Source: Protula sp. h YS-2021
Taxonomy: Eukaryota; Annelida; Polychaeta; Sabellida; Serpulidae
DNA length: 64,000 bases
Direction of reading: 5' to 3'
NCBI GenBank assembly: GCA_949752745.1
Contig: OX457024.1
Coordinates: 51,787,810-51,851,809, forward strand
Shown: positions 9,034-19,161 of the stretch, one piece after another
Layout: every line of letters begins with the position of its first letter
Numbering within the stretch: position 1 is the first letter of the stretch
Notes under the pieces: model-generated
Seen by the model: the letters and a program-made list of their open reading frames with translations, nothing else
Told to the model about the DNA's origin: nothing
Databases searched by the model: none
Translations under genes and position numbers: made by a program

Positions 9034-9333
9034 CTATTTCTTCACATCGAAGTCAATTAATGCTGTAAACAGAGCATCTGGCATAATTCCATTATAATCC
9101 TCCCTCCGGATAATCCTGTAAAAGATTTTTCCAGAATCTAACACACATGTTTGATCAATCAGTAGCACTTCAACATTATTTTCAAGTTTGCGTTTAAACC
9201 CAGGTAATGACAACGGTATGTTTTTCAAGTCTTTAAACACTTCAGGTTTAAACCGATAGGCAGATTTTGTAATAACTTCATTCAAGTCATTCACAGCGAA
9301 GTAAACACCATTTTCAAGCCCTAATACATTCAT
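9034..9333 (-). CDS. leftward Polinton protein of unknown function
   Basis: An intact 99-codon frame starts with ATG at 9333 (MNVLGLENGVYFAVNDLNEV). It is mixed alpha/beta in character with no cysteine cluster, and one segment (NNVEVLLIDQTCVLDSGKIFYRII) looks strand-forming. No family is recognised. It sits 40 bp after the PC4-like gene in the same orientation, so the two are probably co-transcribed. Confidence 0.55.
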   Translation of the reverse strand: MNVLGLENGVYFAVNDLNEVITKSAYRFKPEVFKDLKNIPLSLPGFKRKLENNVEVLLIDQTCVLDSGKIFYRIIRREDYNGIMPDALFTALIDFDVKK

Positions 9334-9372
9334 GATGACAGTACGTACACTTTATAAGCTGTCTTCTTGTCT

Positions 9373-9723
9373 TCACAGCCCTTTATCTACTTCTTTCACC
9401 TGCTTATTTAACATTTTCCATTCAGGTACTGTCAGCAAAACACCCTTTTTCGTGGGACGGTTTCTTCCAGACCCCGCATCTCTGAGGTACTTGCGAATGT
9501 TTACCACTCCTTCATTGCTTTGTTTCATAATTTTAATGTACTTTCCATTTCCTCGAGAAAGTATTCCCTCCCACGACTGTGGTGGTGGTGGTGACGTCGT
9601 CTCCACTTTCAATTTCTTGATGGTGGTGGCGGTGGTGGTAGGATTTTTTACTTTTAAGTCCTTGATTGTATCAGCAAGAGTATCCATATAAGTTGCAGAT
9701 CTCTTACGACTTCCAACTTCCAT
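9373..9723 (-). CDS. PC4/p15-like single-stranded DNA-binding protein
   Basis: An intact 116-codon gene starts with ATG at 9723. Residues 1-50 form a disordered, basic N-terminus with a KRS cluster near residue 7 and a Pro run (SPPPPQSW). Residues about 61-116 match the PC4 C-terminal domain layout: a YIKIMK strand, VVNIRKYLRD where PC4 has its IRE(Y/F) strand-turn, a basic loop RNRPTKKGV, then LTVPEWKMLNKQVKEVDKGL matching the Leu-x-x-x-x-Trp-x-x-Leu helix. PC4 proteins bind single-stranded or melted DNA as dimers. In this element the likely role is replication or late transcription beside the polymerase gene. The domain call is from motif pattern only. Confidence 0.65.
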   Translation of the reverse strand: MEVGSRKRSATYMDTLADTIKDLKVKNPTTTATTIKKLKVETTSPPPPQSWEGILSRGNGKYIKIMKQSNEGVVNIRKYLRDAGSGRNRPTKKGVLLTVPEWKMLNKQVKEVDKGL

Positions 9724-9777
9724 GTTAACGCTTTAGTGTTCACACCTCAAATAAGTCTTGGGAGGACCTCCCCCATT

Positions 9778-12700
9778 TTATAATGTCGTCTTGTAACGTC
9801 CATGCACCAAGGTGGAATAGTCATCATTCAACACGTATCGCTTGTTGTCATATGGGGTGAAGGATACTTTCCTCAACTTCTTCGAGAAAAGCTGGTGGTC
9901 ATGACTTCGAATAATGTGCCCTGTAGTCATCGTTTGTGTCTGGTTGAACAAACTGTCTCTATACTGCAAATGTTTACTGCGTCTTTGATGCCTTTGGCTG
10001 TATGTTTTTCTTTTCCACCACACATTAAGCTGTACATTTTCGGTCTGAGTCCAACAAACTCTTCAATTGGGATGCCTGCCGTCTCATCCTTCATTTTCCC
10101 AAGCACTGTTTTGTTCACGTTGGAATGCAGGAAATGATCTGGTGGATAGTCACTTGTGTCAAACAGGTCAGCATCTTGCTGCATGTATTTGCAAATATGT
10201 TCCGTTTCTATGTCATAACATAGACTGTCGGTGTCGCTGGGCAACAACTTGGCATTGGGATACTTGACCATGATGTAGTTGCAATGAAAGTCAAACATAA
10301 GCACTTTGCTGAGGTCGAGAATGGTGCAGCCGACTTGAATGGGTTTATCTAGAAGCAAATCCACTTTGTGTAAATGTACGGCGGTCAAATCTTCGTTGAA
10401 AATTCTGAATTTGTGGAAAGAGGGCTTGGCCACGAGTTTCTTGAACCGCCTTTCCTTGCGAACAAGTTCAACACTGATTCGCTTTCTCACATTTTCCATG
10501 GTTTTGCCAAACATAGAGTTGTTCATCAGTTTGAAGAAATCTTTCTCAAACGGGTTCTTGGATAATTTTCTCTTTTCTGTGTTCAAGGTAATGCATTTCT
10601 CCAACCATTTACTCTGTTCAAACATGATAGCACGGTGTACTTTGGTGACTTTCAACCCCAATGAGACGTACTGCCGCAAATTCCTATAATGAAGCACATA
10701 TTTCTTCTTGGTGTATAAGTTAGGATTGAGCTTTTCACTAAGTTTGCCTTTCATGTTTAGAACTTTCCGTAGCTTCTTACTGTACTCTGGCAATTCTCGA
10801 ACTTTGACACATTTCCGTTCTGGAGCTACACGGTAGTGATTACGGCGATCGTGGATTGAATGTTGGTATTCTAAATCAACCTCACCATATATCCAATTTC
10901 GTCACCTTCGGCCACATCCATGAAGTCGAGGGATTCTTGCTAGCTCACCCACATAAATCCACTTCGTGGCATGCTTTCCGACATGGCCCAACCATACAGA
11001 TTGCTTGCGTCGAGGTATATCAGGTAGTTGTTTGGTATGTCAGAATTGTAATCTCCTACATAGGGGTTATTTGCTTTCGCATACTTGTGCGTGATCACAG
11101 ATATTCCTCCACGTATGCCTTGTTCAACCATTTGGCACCTGTCAATGTCAGTGATTAATTCCAACTTCACCTTTGTCGCTTTTAACATAGAATTGCACGA
11201 CAGTCCTGGCGCTGTATAATAGTGAGCAGGATCCAATTCATACCTGTTGAGGCACACTTGACGAAAATTTTCAAACTCAGCCAGCAGTAGCACATCTGAT
11301 TTCAGGTGCAGGTGGTGGCATTCACCGAATGTGGTAAAGTTGAATGTATTCCACACCCTCTGCGCATGAGCATAATCCTCATCGCTGATGTCCTCTTCGC
11401 TGAGCTGACTGTAAAACTTGTCCTTTGACGGTAGCTGTGTTTCAGCAAACTTGGATGGTTCGTCCACGTAATAATAGGGGTACACTCCCTTTCACAGCAG
11501 CCAATCTTGTTGGTCACTATCGCGAATGTGAGAAGTCATGTTGTAGAAGTTATCTTTCCCTTCTGCCGCAAGGTTGGATACTAACTTCTGTAGAGAGGTA
11601 CTCATGAACTGAAAGCTGTCCGTAAATTTCAGATTGCTCACGGTGAATGCAATATATTTCTCAATGGTGCTGGGAATGACTCTAACCGCTTAATCTTTGA
11701 ATTTCCCACTTTCCTTCATGATCAGATGACTCTCATAGCCTCGCAAATTATGGAAAAACACGGGAATGATAAAAGAATCTTTATCCCCTGCCGATCCTTT
11801 CTAAGTCGAAATTGCAAGTTGAATTCATTATGCGCTGCTGTGCGGTATTTGCCATTGATGTGGTCATGACCTCACACGATCCGCTCCTAGAGGCTCATGG
11901 CAAATGTAGCAATCGATGGCGTTATTAAAATTCTCTCGGTGCTCACGTGTCATCACCATGTCCTTTGGCTGGTCTAGATCACGCTCGTTGACCATATGGT
12001 TTAAAAAGACTTTTACGGCATTGTCTCCTCAATACACGACTGTTGCACGTGTGTTGTACTGGCTGACAACCACATAGGCAAAGCTGTTCGGACGACTATG
12101 TTGATACCTATTCCCTTAATACTTTTGCGTGAAACATTCAAAGTCTGCATAAATCACAAAAGGTGCTCGCTGTTGTTTGGCTACATTCTTGAACTTGATG
12201 ATAGGTTTCTTGGGGAATGATAAACGTTGCGCTCCATGCTTTCCACACACTTCACGATGCTCATCTAAAAGATCTTGTCACATAAACCCGTGAAGACAGT
12301 TGAAACAATAAAAAGTTGCTCTAGAATTTTTGGTGCGATAAGACATAAATCAGCTGAAATTCTTGATCAAGCAGTGATGCCTTTTGTTGTCACTGCTAAT
12401 CAGGAGTAAATTGATTTCTCTTGCAATGACGTTTCGACTCAGTTGTTTTGGAACAACCACATCTTGTTCATATCCAAACACGTTGATGGATACATCGTTC
12501 TCCTTTTCAAACTTTGGAATGTCAGTATTCGTCGTAGGAAATGTCATCCCCTCTACCTTTAATTCCTTCTCAAATGGCTTGTGTTGATTCACGCGATGTG
12601 GGTTGTTGTTTGTTGAAGGGTGAAGGTGAGCCAATACTCACCATAAGAAACACTTGTTGTCGTTTTCTTAATGTTTAACATACCCTTCGTATTCTTCGGC

Positions 12701-13299
12701 AGCGGGAAAAAACTGCTTGCTTCCAGAGGCACCAACGTAGCTGTATGTACTTCAATGTACAGTATATTATCCAGCATCCAGCCCTGTCGCTCATGTTTGT
12801 CAAACTTAGTAAACAATTCTTTGTAGGCTTCCGGCAAGTCCTTTTCAATATCCGCTGAATTGTATCCTGCATATGTTAGACTGCTGATAAATGCATTATC
12901 TACTTGTTCTGTCATGACACCTTGTGCATTCGCCGTCATTTTCTTGTAGCGAGCATGTACCACAATGCTCCATATCATTCCATGGTCTAAGGTCTCCAAC
13001 AAATGTGTCTTGATACGGTTCTCTTGTTGTCGCATTTCAAGCAGTACATCCGTTCCATTGTCGGAATCGAACCGTTTTTCGTGTGCGTTTTCGCCAAGAC
13101 TAAGCCTTCTGCCTCTCCCCACTTGTCAAGTCTTTTGTCTCTTCAGCTTTCTATTGAACAAGCTCTTCGTCAGCACGTTTCACTCATTTTTCATTTCAGC
13201 TGGTGTGCATGTATGTGTCTCAAACACGTCCATAGATGGAAATTCCACATTGCATTCAAGGCAGAGGACTGGTGTATCCCATACTGAACTGGCTGCCAT
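9778..13299 (-). pseudogene. Polinton protein-primed family-B DNA polymerase, broken
   Basis: The minus-strand gene of about 1170 codons probably starts at ATG 13299, followed by a C2HC zinc finger (CLECNVEF then FETHTC). Then come SINVFGYE near 12480, the exonuclease motif YADFECF near 12140, an HNH-like RVRGHDHINGKYRTAAH near 11870, LKSDVLLLAEF near 11280, motif A YLDASNLYGWAMSE near 11005, motif [18 protein letters not shown] near 10500 and motif [13 protein letters not shown] near 10225. The C-terminal end (SKVSF-type SPYD/KRYVL...HGRY) is in another frame at 9778-9960. All polymerase motifs are visible, but the frame is interrupted at many places (near 13170, 12600, 12340, 12100-11490, 10930-10800 and 9970). 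It would replicate the element from a terminal protein primer. Confidence 0.88.
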
Positions 13300-13433
13300 T
13301 GTTGTTGCATCGATTGCTTGAACTGATATGGCGAAATATGTTCTCACTCATCCATTTATACACCCAGATTGTCCCGACAAATTTTGATTTCCAAGTTCCC
13401 AGTTTCGTAAATGTCAAAAATAAATGTTGTGAA

Positions 13434-13770
13434 ATTTCTCGGGGGGGGGGGGGCGGGGTCAAAACCCAAAAATGTTCAGAATTGTCTGAAACAGATAAAT
13501 GTGCAAAAATCGCAAAATGGCCCTAAGGGGTCAAAAAATAAAAAATGTTCAGAATTGTCAGAACTGAAACGTGTAAATATGCAAAAATCTGAAAATGGCC
13601 CGCGGGGGGAGGGGGGGGGGGTTGGTCCAAAAAACAAAAATGTTCAGAATTGTCTGAAACGTGTAAATATGCAAAATCGAAAAATGGCCCTCAGGGGGAT
13701 CCAAAAACCAAAATGTCCAGAATTGTCTGAAACGGATAAATATGCAAAAAATCGCAAAATGGACTGGGGG
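13434..13770. repeat. minisatellite, about four units of 85-100 bp
   Basis: Each unit contains AAAATGTTCAGAATTGTC, then GAAACGTGTAAATATGC, then CGCAAAATGGCCC and a G-run of variable length. Four copies are visible, at about 13470, 13545, 13640 and 13710. It lies between the polymerase start and the right TIR. The open frames in it are incidental. Confidence 0.75.
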
Positions 13771-13847
13771 TCCCACATACCATCGGGCAATATGTATACA
13801 CCAAGACGTAATATATGTGTTCAAAAACTAAATTTCGGTACTCGGCC

Positions 13848-13975
13848 TGGGAAAATGTCATTTCTTCTCAGATGTACTGATTTTTTCCCACGCTGTGAAG
13901 TCATTGATGTACTTATTACTTCTCAAATGTAATGATTGTTCCCACGCTGTGAGGTCTTTGATCTACTTATTCCCA
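13848..13975. repeat. short direct repeats near the right end of the Polinton
   Basis: The phrase TTCCCACGCTGTGAAGTC, followed by a GATGTACTTATT-like block, recurs about three times with drift (13885, 13938 and 13970). No coding potential is seen. Confidence 0.55.
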
Positions 13976-14117
13976 CCCTGTGTGAGGGTCTTGGATCGAT
14001 TGACCTAGAATTCTCGTCCCACATATACAAAGAGCTCAGATTAGAGCTACTGACACACATCGCAGGGAAAAGGAGAAAGTGAAAAAAGTGTGGGCTGATC
14101 ACGTCTTTGGATGGGTT

Positions 14118-14243
14118 CACAGCTTGTCATTCGAGCACATCTTTGAATGATCTGGCCATTCGAACACATTTTGTGAATGGGCTTGTCATTCGAACACACG
14201 TTTGAATGGTGCGTGCCATTTGAAAACGTCTTTGAATGGTGTG
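14118..14243. repeat. four imperfect 30-bp repeats with hairpin potential
   Basis: Units of the form CATTCGAACACACGTTTGAATG recur at about 14128, 14157, 14188 and 14216. Each unit is itself an imperfect inverted repeat (CATTC..AA / TT..GAATG), so each can fold into a small stem. They lie just inside the right TIR. Their role is unknown. Iterated stems near a viral-type terminus could be protein-binding sites, which is inference. Confidence 0.7.
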
Positions 14244-14272
14244 CTCTTCTCTGCCACATAACCAACCAAAGA

Positions 14273-14595
14273 GAAAAAAATAATCAAAAGAATTTCACCT
14301 ACCTCTGTCTTCAACAACAACACGTCACTTCCTCTTGCACACACACACACAATGCCCTTATAAAGAACGCTGATGAACCATGTCCTCTGGGGAGGGGTCC
14401 TCACATAGTATGATTCAGTGATTGACAGTGGTAGAACTGTCGCTGCCTAGGGGGGTCTGACGTCACGATAATTGACAGATGAGACAGACTGTATAAGTGG
14501 TTCACGTGATTGATTACATCACGATGATTGACTGTTGTAGAACTCTTGTCGCCTGGGGGGGGGGGGGTGTTGTAGAACTCTTATTTTTCCCTACT
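14273..14595 (-). repeat. Polinton right terminal inverted repeat
   Basis: Reverse complement of 502-820, ending TTCCCTACT at the tip. It keeps a CRE-like TGACGTCA at 14458-14465 and an inward TATAAG (plus-strand CTTATA at 14357-14362). A G-run expansion near 14556 and an internal TTGTAGAACTCTT duplication distinguish it from the left copy. Confidence 0.9.
14357..14465 (-). promoter_or_regulatory. TATA-like and CRE-like motifs of the right TIR
   Basis: On the minus strand TGACGTCA (14458-14465) is followed about 95 bp later by CTTTATAAG (about 14357-14365), the mirror image of the left TIR. This would start leftward transcription toward the polymerase gene. Motif and symmetry evidence only. 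Confidence 0.45.
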
Positions 14596-14601
14596 GTTGT
14601 A
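14596..14601. repeat. target-site duplication, right copy
   Basis: GTTGTA directly follows the element tip and matches GTTGTT at 496-501 in five of six bases. Confidence 0.75.
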
Positions 14602-15180
14602 TGGCTGATGATGTATGACTGTTGATGTGTGGGTTATGAAATAAAAAAATGTATTGCCAAGAAGCATAAACAGCGTATTTTTTGCATTTTTCTTTGACCT
14701 GAAGGTGGGGGGGGGGGGGGGAGGTCCAGGATAGGAATGGAGACTTATGGATGGATCATCTAGATGTCCCAGGATACTTCTAGCTGACCATCTAGAAGTC
14801 TCCTTTCCTATCTACTCGTTCCTTTTTGCGGCAATGGCCCCGACGCTGATTCAAGGCTGCACCGACTTTGTGTGGAACGACAGGAGGGCCCAAATGCATT
14901 GAAGCAGTTTCTTAGAGCAGTAGACTTCAATATTCGTTGGAGGACTGACACCAACGCAGATCACCTTTGAACTGTTTAATGATTTGCGAGTGTGATTCAG
15001 TTCTGAATTTTGATTCCTTTTTTTATTATTACTAAACATTAATTTTACCGAAAAATGTGTGGTTTTATTCATATGATATCCCACGTCTTTAGAATGTGTG
15101 CAAATAGTTAAGAATTTAAAAGATCTTCTGTTAGCTTAGCTTTGAATTTCATAATAAAGTATTTTTCAGCAGTCTTGGTA
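14602..15180. other. right host flank of the Polinton
   Basis: No gene is seen. A G-run lies near 14706. An imperfect inverted repeat spans about 14728-14815 (AGGATAGGAATGGAGACTT against AAGTCTCCTTTCCTATCT). The rest is AT-rich and unassigned. Confidence 0.5.
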
Positions 15181-15182
15181 AG

Positions 15183-15520
15183 TTTACTCAAGGGCATGAC
15201 GAATTTCGGACCAGTGCGCATGTTTCTCTAGGTTGAGTTGATGCGCGGTTCGCATTTCGGACCAGTGCGCATGTTTCTTTAGGTTGCGTTGATGCACGGC
15301 TCGCATTTCGGACCAGCGCGCATTTTTGTTTAACTTCCGTCGATGCGCGGTTAGCATTTCGCAGTTTTTATTTCGGACCAGTGCGCATGTTTTTTTTCAC
15401 TTGCGTTGATACGCGGTTCGCATTTCGGACCACTGCATGTTTATGTAACTTGCGTTGATGCACGGTTATTTCAGACACAAGCCGTATGCATGACCCCCTA
15501 TAGACGGCTCAAACCAAAAT
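15183..15520 (+). repeat. truncated piece of the 51-bp/150-bp composite element
   Basis: About five to six 51-bp units (with GCATTTCGGACCAGTGCGCA as the core) run from 15183 to 15470 and then switch to the start of the second repeat type (CACAAGCCGTATGCATGACC at about 15475). This is the same unit order as in the large copies at 47043 and 60121. Neither element end is present. Confidence 0.8.
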
Positions 15521-15545
15521 GATCGAGGGGGGGGGGGGGGCGGGG

Positions 15546-15690
15546 GCGGGGCGTCGGTGGCCGAGTGGTAAAAGACGCTTGCCAGCCATGCAGTTGTGGT
15601 TCTGTGGCCCGGGCTCGAATCCCGCTCGTGGTCAGTAACCATGACAATTTGCAAAGCCCCCCCCCCCCCCCCACCCATGCCGCTGCGCCC

Positions 15691-15731
<41 letters not shown>
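15546..15731 (+). mobile_element. tRNA-headed SINE with (AAT)n tail
   Basis: A pol III box A (TGGCCGAGTGG, 15558-15568) and a box B (GGCTCGAATCC, 15612-15622) are spaced as in tRNA genes and embedded in a tRNA-like sequence starting GTCGGTGGCC. A short unrelated body with a C-run follows, then an AAT trinucleotide tail (about 15694-15731). It cannot be a functional tRNA because no matching acceptor stem is found. No clear target duplication was identified. Confidence 0.7.
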
Positions 15732-15733
<2 letters not shown>

Positions 15734-15739
15734 TGCACT

Positions 15740-16950
15740 ACAGTTTATTTATTTTTTTTTTTTTTACAATATTTTGCAATGCAGATTAACAGATGAATAT
15801 TCAAATACTCTGAGATATATTTACATTGTGATAAAGCTAAAGGTTGACTTGCTTGTTTGCCGATCATATTTTTTTCACGATAACAAAGTCTCACTGAAGC
15901 TTCACAATGCCTATAAATACTTTAAAGTGGCCTGAAACACTAAGCACATTTTAATACATGGACTGACGGAATTAAAACAATTACGTGGTTAAATTTTTGT
16001 TCTCGAAGAAAAAAATAGAGAATACAACATTCCGAGGGTAATCTAAAGTTGAAAATATTGTTGACAATGTTAACTATACTCATGTTTAGCCAAAATGCCA
16101 CACCTTGTGCCCTCACAGATCTCCTTGTGCCAAAAGACAAAGGAAAGAAGTTGAGAATTAATACCAGCATTTCACTCCTTTTTCATTAATTTCAATTTCT
16201 GAACCATCATGTTTATTCGTTTGGTCGAGGGCAGTTGGGGCGGGAGAAGGAGGGCCCCGAGGCTTTTCACTTGAATTTTCACCTGTAAACGCATGCGATA
16301 CTAAGCGCAAGTCCGTAAACTACACAATATCTCACTGGACGCCATTAATAGACAGCAATTTACGCAACACAGTGCATGCAAAACGTAGCAAATTCTTAAT
16401 ACAGTATATATATATAGCAGTACTGTAAAATAAAAGCTGGTAGATAACTGGTTATGTAAATCTCGACCCCAGAAAGGTACACCATTGACAGTACTAAGTG
16501 ATTAATCCCCCCTTCAAAAAGTTCAACTAAAAAGGCTCCAAACTGAAATTTGTGGGACAATGGCAGTTTCAGTAGGGCTTACACCACTTTTGTAAGCACA
16601 TGCTTTTTTTTTATTTTATTTTTTTTTTGGTTCACTTCAAAATGATACCCCAAAGAATTCAATTAACATAGAGGATACGGTTATGTTATCAGTGAAATAA
16701 GGATGCAATCGAGTACGCTCGTTAACTCTACGGTAGCTCTGATTGCAGATAAAAAGCCACCTTCGCTGAATTTCACAACAGCGTCTCGTGCACGCAGTTG
16801 CGAGAAACTATCAATCGCACACCTTATTTCATTTAACAACTGTAATAACTCTTGCTAGGCGTATGTTGAAAATCAAAACTATATCACAAAAGCAGTTATT
16901 TTAAATATTAGTCGATACACACTAAACACAACTAGAGCACCAGGACGCAG
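15740..16950. other. intergenic, nothing recognised
   Basis: AT-rich unique-looking DNA. Short T-runs and a small TATATATA run near 16400 are present. No coding, RNA or repeat signal that I can support. Confidence 0.5.
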
Positions 16951-17169
16951 GATCCCCCGTGTAACACATGTCATGAATGTTTGTTAGTAAATGAAATGGA
17001 ATTGAAAACTCAACATTGCCTAACAATTGTTGGTCGATTTAAAAATAAGACGACACTGCACTTCTACAATATATATTTTCACTGCAAAAAAATTCAGAAC
17101 GCTGGATCAAACAGTTTCGGAAATAGTTTCTGGACAAAATCTATCTCCGTGTAAACAGGTTTACATAAA

Positions 17170-18226
17170 TAAGTCTGTCCAAGGACAAAGTCCCAGCTTA
17201 CGAAAAGTGATAAGACCAATTCCAGCGTGAATTTCGGACCAGTGCACATTTATTTAGCTTGCGTTGATGCGTGGTTCGCAATTCCGATCAGTGCGCCTGT
17301 TTATTTAACTTGCGTTGATGCGCGGTCTTTATTTTTGATCAGTGCGCATATTCATTTAACTTGGGCTGATGCGCGATTTACATTTCGGAACAGAACGCAT
17401 GTTTACTTAATTGCGTTGATGGGTGGTTCGCATTTCGGACCAGTGCGCATGTTTATTTTACTTCGTTGATGAGCAGTTCGCATTTCGAACCAGTGCACAT
17501 GTTTAAATTTCGTCGATGCGCGGTTCCCATTTTGGACCAGGACGCATGTTTATTCAACTTCCGTTGATGAGCGGTTCGCATTTCGAACCAGTGCGCATGT
17601 TTATTTAAATTGCATCGATGCGCGCTTTCCATTTCGGGCCAGTGCGCATGTTTATTCAACTTCCGTTGATGAACAGTTCGCATTTTGAATCAGAGCGCAT
17701 GTTTATTTAAATTGCATTGATGCATAGTGCTTATTTGAGACCAGTGCGCATGTTTATTTAATTTGCATTAATGCGCGGTTGGCATTTCGGACCACAGCGC
17801 ATGTTAAGTTTTGTCGATGCGCGGTTCGCATTTCGGACAAGTGCGCATGTTTGGTTAACGTGCGTTGATGCGCGAAGTGCATTTCGGACCAGTGCGCAAG
17901 TTTATTTAACTTCCGTTGATGAGCGGTTCGCATTTCGGACTAGTTCGCATGTTTATTTACTTTGCGTCGATGTGCGGTTCGCATTTCGGACCAATGCGCA
18001 AGTTCATTTAACTTGCGTTGATGCGCGGTTCGCATTTCGGACCAGAGCGCATGTTTATGGAACTTCCGTCGATGCGCGGTTCGCATTCAGGACCAATGCG
18101 TATGTGTATTTAACTTGCAGGAGGAGATGCATGTTGAAACAAAAGTTTACTAAATAAACAACTAACTAATGGACGCCGTCTGCAAATCGATAGGTATACC
18201 ATAGCTTACGTGTAACGTAAGCTGGG
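17170..18226 (+). mobile_element. composite 51-bp-repeat element, short copy
   Basis: It starts with the family head (GTCCAAGGACAAAGTCCCAG, then CCCAGCTTACG at 17192-17202), contains about 17 units of the 51-bp repeat (17227-18125), then the family tail (AAAGTTTACTAAATAAACAAC, AACTAACTAA, GGACGCCGTCTGC) and the terminal hairpin ending CGTAAGCTGGG at 18226. The second, about 150-bp, repeat type is missing in this copy. Confidence 0.75.
17227..18125 (+). repeat. 51-bp minisatellite array
   Basis: About 17 diverged units with the core CGGACCAGTGCGCATGTTTA. Because 51 is a multiple of three, long stop-free frames appear (peptide unit VYLTCVDARFAFRTSAH on the plus strand, a different 17-mer on the minus strand). 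I treat these frames as by-products. Confidence 0.85.
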
Positions 18227-18314
18227 CTTAAATATATATATTTTTGAGAAGTCGTATTTTTGACAATTTTTGGCCGATTTTAAAAATAATGCAACGTTGC
18301 AAATGTCCAATATA

Positions 18315-18874
18315 CAGTATATATACGTTACTTCGAAATCGGTTAATTCGAATTATTGGATAATTCGAACAAAAGTGTCCAGTCCCAACGTTTTTTACTA
18401 CACCTTTAAGCCAAAAAATTCGAGTTAACGAATAAGAAATTAAGATTTAGTGTACGGAGTACCATATTTTAACCAATAAAATCTGCAATTGTGAATTACT
18501 CATCATGGGAGTAAATTAAGTTCAGCTATAAATATGATATGATCTACCTGAAATGTATGAACATTGGACTGTGACTGAATTACTCCCGATTTACCCTAAT
18601 AATTGTGAGTGTATTTCTTGTAAGTGCACTCATCACGATTGCATTTTTTTTATAATATTGTAAATTTTAAACATTTCTGTAGGTAGTTATTTGCAATAAA
18701 CAACTGTTCTACGATCAAGCATTTTTTTATTTATTTTATTACACCTCACCCCCTAACACCCATACCTTTACTGATGTAAAAAAAATCTGAAGCCAAATAT
18801 CGGTTAGTTCGAATATCGGTTAATTCGAACAATTTCGTCGGTCCCAGCTTGTTCGAAGTAACGAATATTTACTG
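18315..18874. mobile_element. Tc1/pogo (Tigger)-like MITE
   Basis: The terminal inverted repeats begin CAGTATATATACGTTACTTCGAA on the left and end TTCGAAGTAACG...TTTACTG on the right, and are flanked on both sides by TA. The element is 560 bp, AT-rich and non-coding, with repeated GGTTAATTCGAA motifs inside the ends. TIRs starting CAGT and TA target sites are typical of pogo/Tigger-class elements. Confidence 0.7.
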
Positions 18875-19161
18875 TATAAAATTTGCATAAAATTTCAGAA
18901 CGCTGCATCAAATGGTTTTGGAGAATTCGTCTGGACAAGACCTATCCCCGTGCTAACAAATTTCCTGAAAAACAGTCATTTTTGACAAGTCGTATTTTTG
19001 ACAATTTTTGGTCGATTTCAAAAATAATGCGACTTTGCGCGGAAGGAAAAAGCTACATATAAATACTTTTGGAGATAAAGCCCGGACACGGGGAAGAACG
19101 AAAGCGGACAGACAGACAGACGGACAAACTGAAACCCATATCCCCTCGTTACACGGGGGAT

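Larger units (their letters stand above)
502..14595. mobile_element. Polinton/Maverick virus-like transposon, nearly full length, mostly decayed
   Basis: A 14.1-kb element is bounded by inverted repeats of about 320 bp beginning AGTAGGGAA and by a 6-bp target duplication. The gene set is diagnostic: DDE integrase with C-terminal chromodomain, FtsK/A32-type packaging ATPase, adenain-like protease, minor and major capsid proteins, and a protein-primed type-B DNA polymerase. Two convergent gene blocks, about 1.0-8.2 kb rightward and 13.3-8.4 kb leftward, meet at a hairpin. Integrase, ATPase, major capsid, protease and polymerase all carry stops or frameshifts. The minor capsid gene is an uninterrupted 241 codons. 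This copy therefore cannot move by itself, but decay is modest because ends and domains remain readable. Confidence 0.95.
16952..19161 (+). mobile_element. Helitron-like non-autonomous element with two nested insertions
   Basis: The 5' end ATCCCCCGTGTAAC (16952-16965) is the exact reverse complement of GTTACACGGGGGAT (19148-19161) at the 3' end. Just before the 3' end lies a GACAGACAGACAGACGGAC microsatellite (about 19108-19128), and the last 20 bp form a hairpin (ATCCCC...GGGGGAT). The remnant body has diverged repeats (for example CTGGACAAAATCTATCTCCG near 17131 and CTGGACAAGACCTATCCCCG near 18931). It is split by a 51-bp-repeat element (17170-18226) and a TA-flanked MITE (18315-18874). Confidence 0.65.

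Noticed and set aside
15551..15635. Functional tRNA gene
   Set aside because: Box A and box B are good, but no complete cloverleaf with acceptor stem could be built, and an AAT-tailed SINE body follows.
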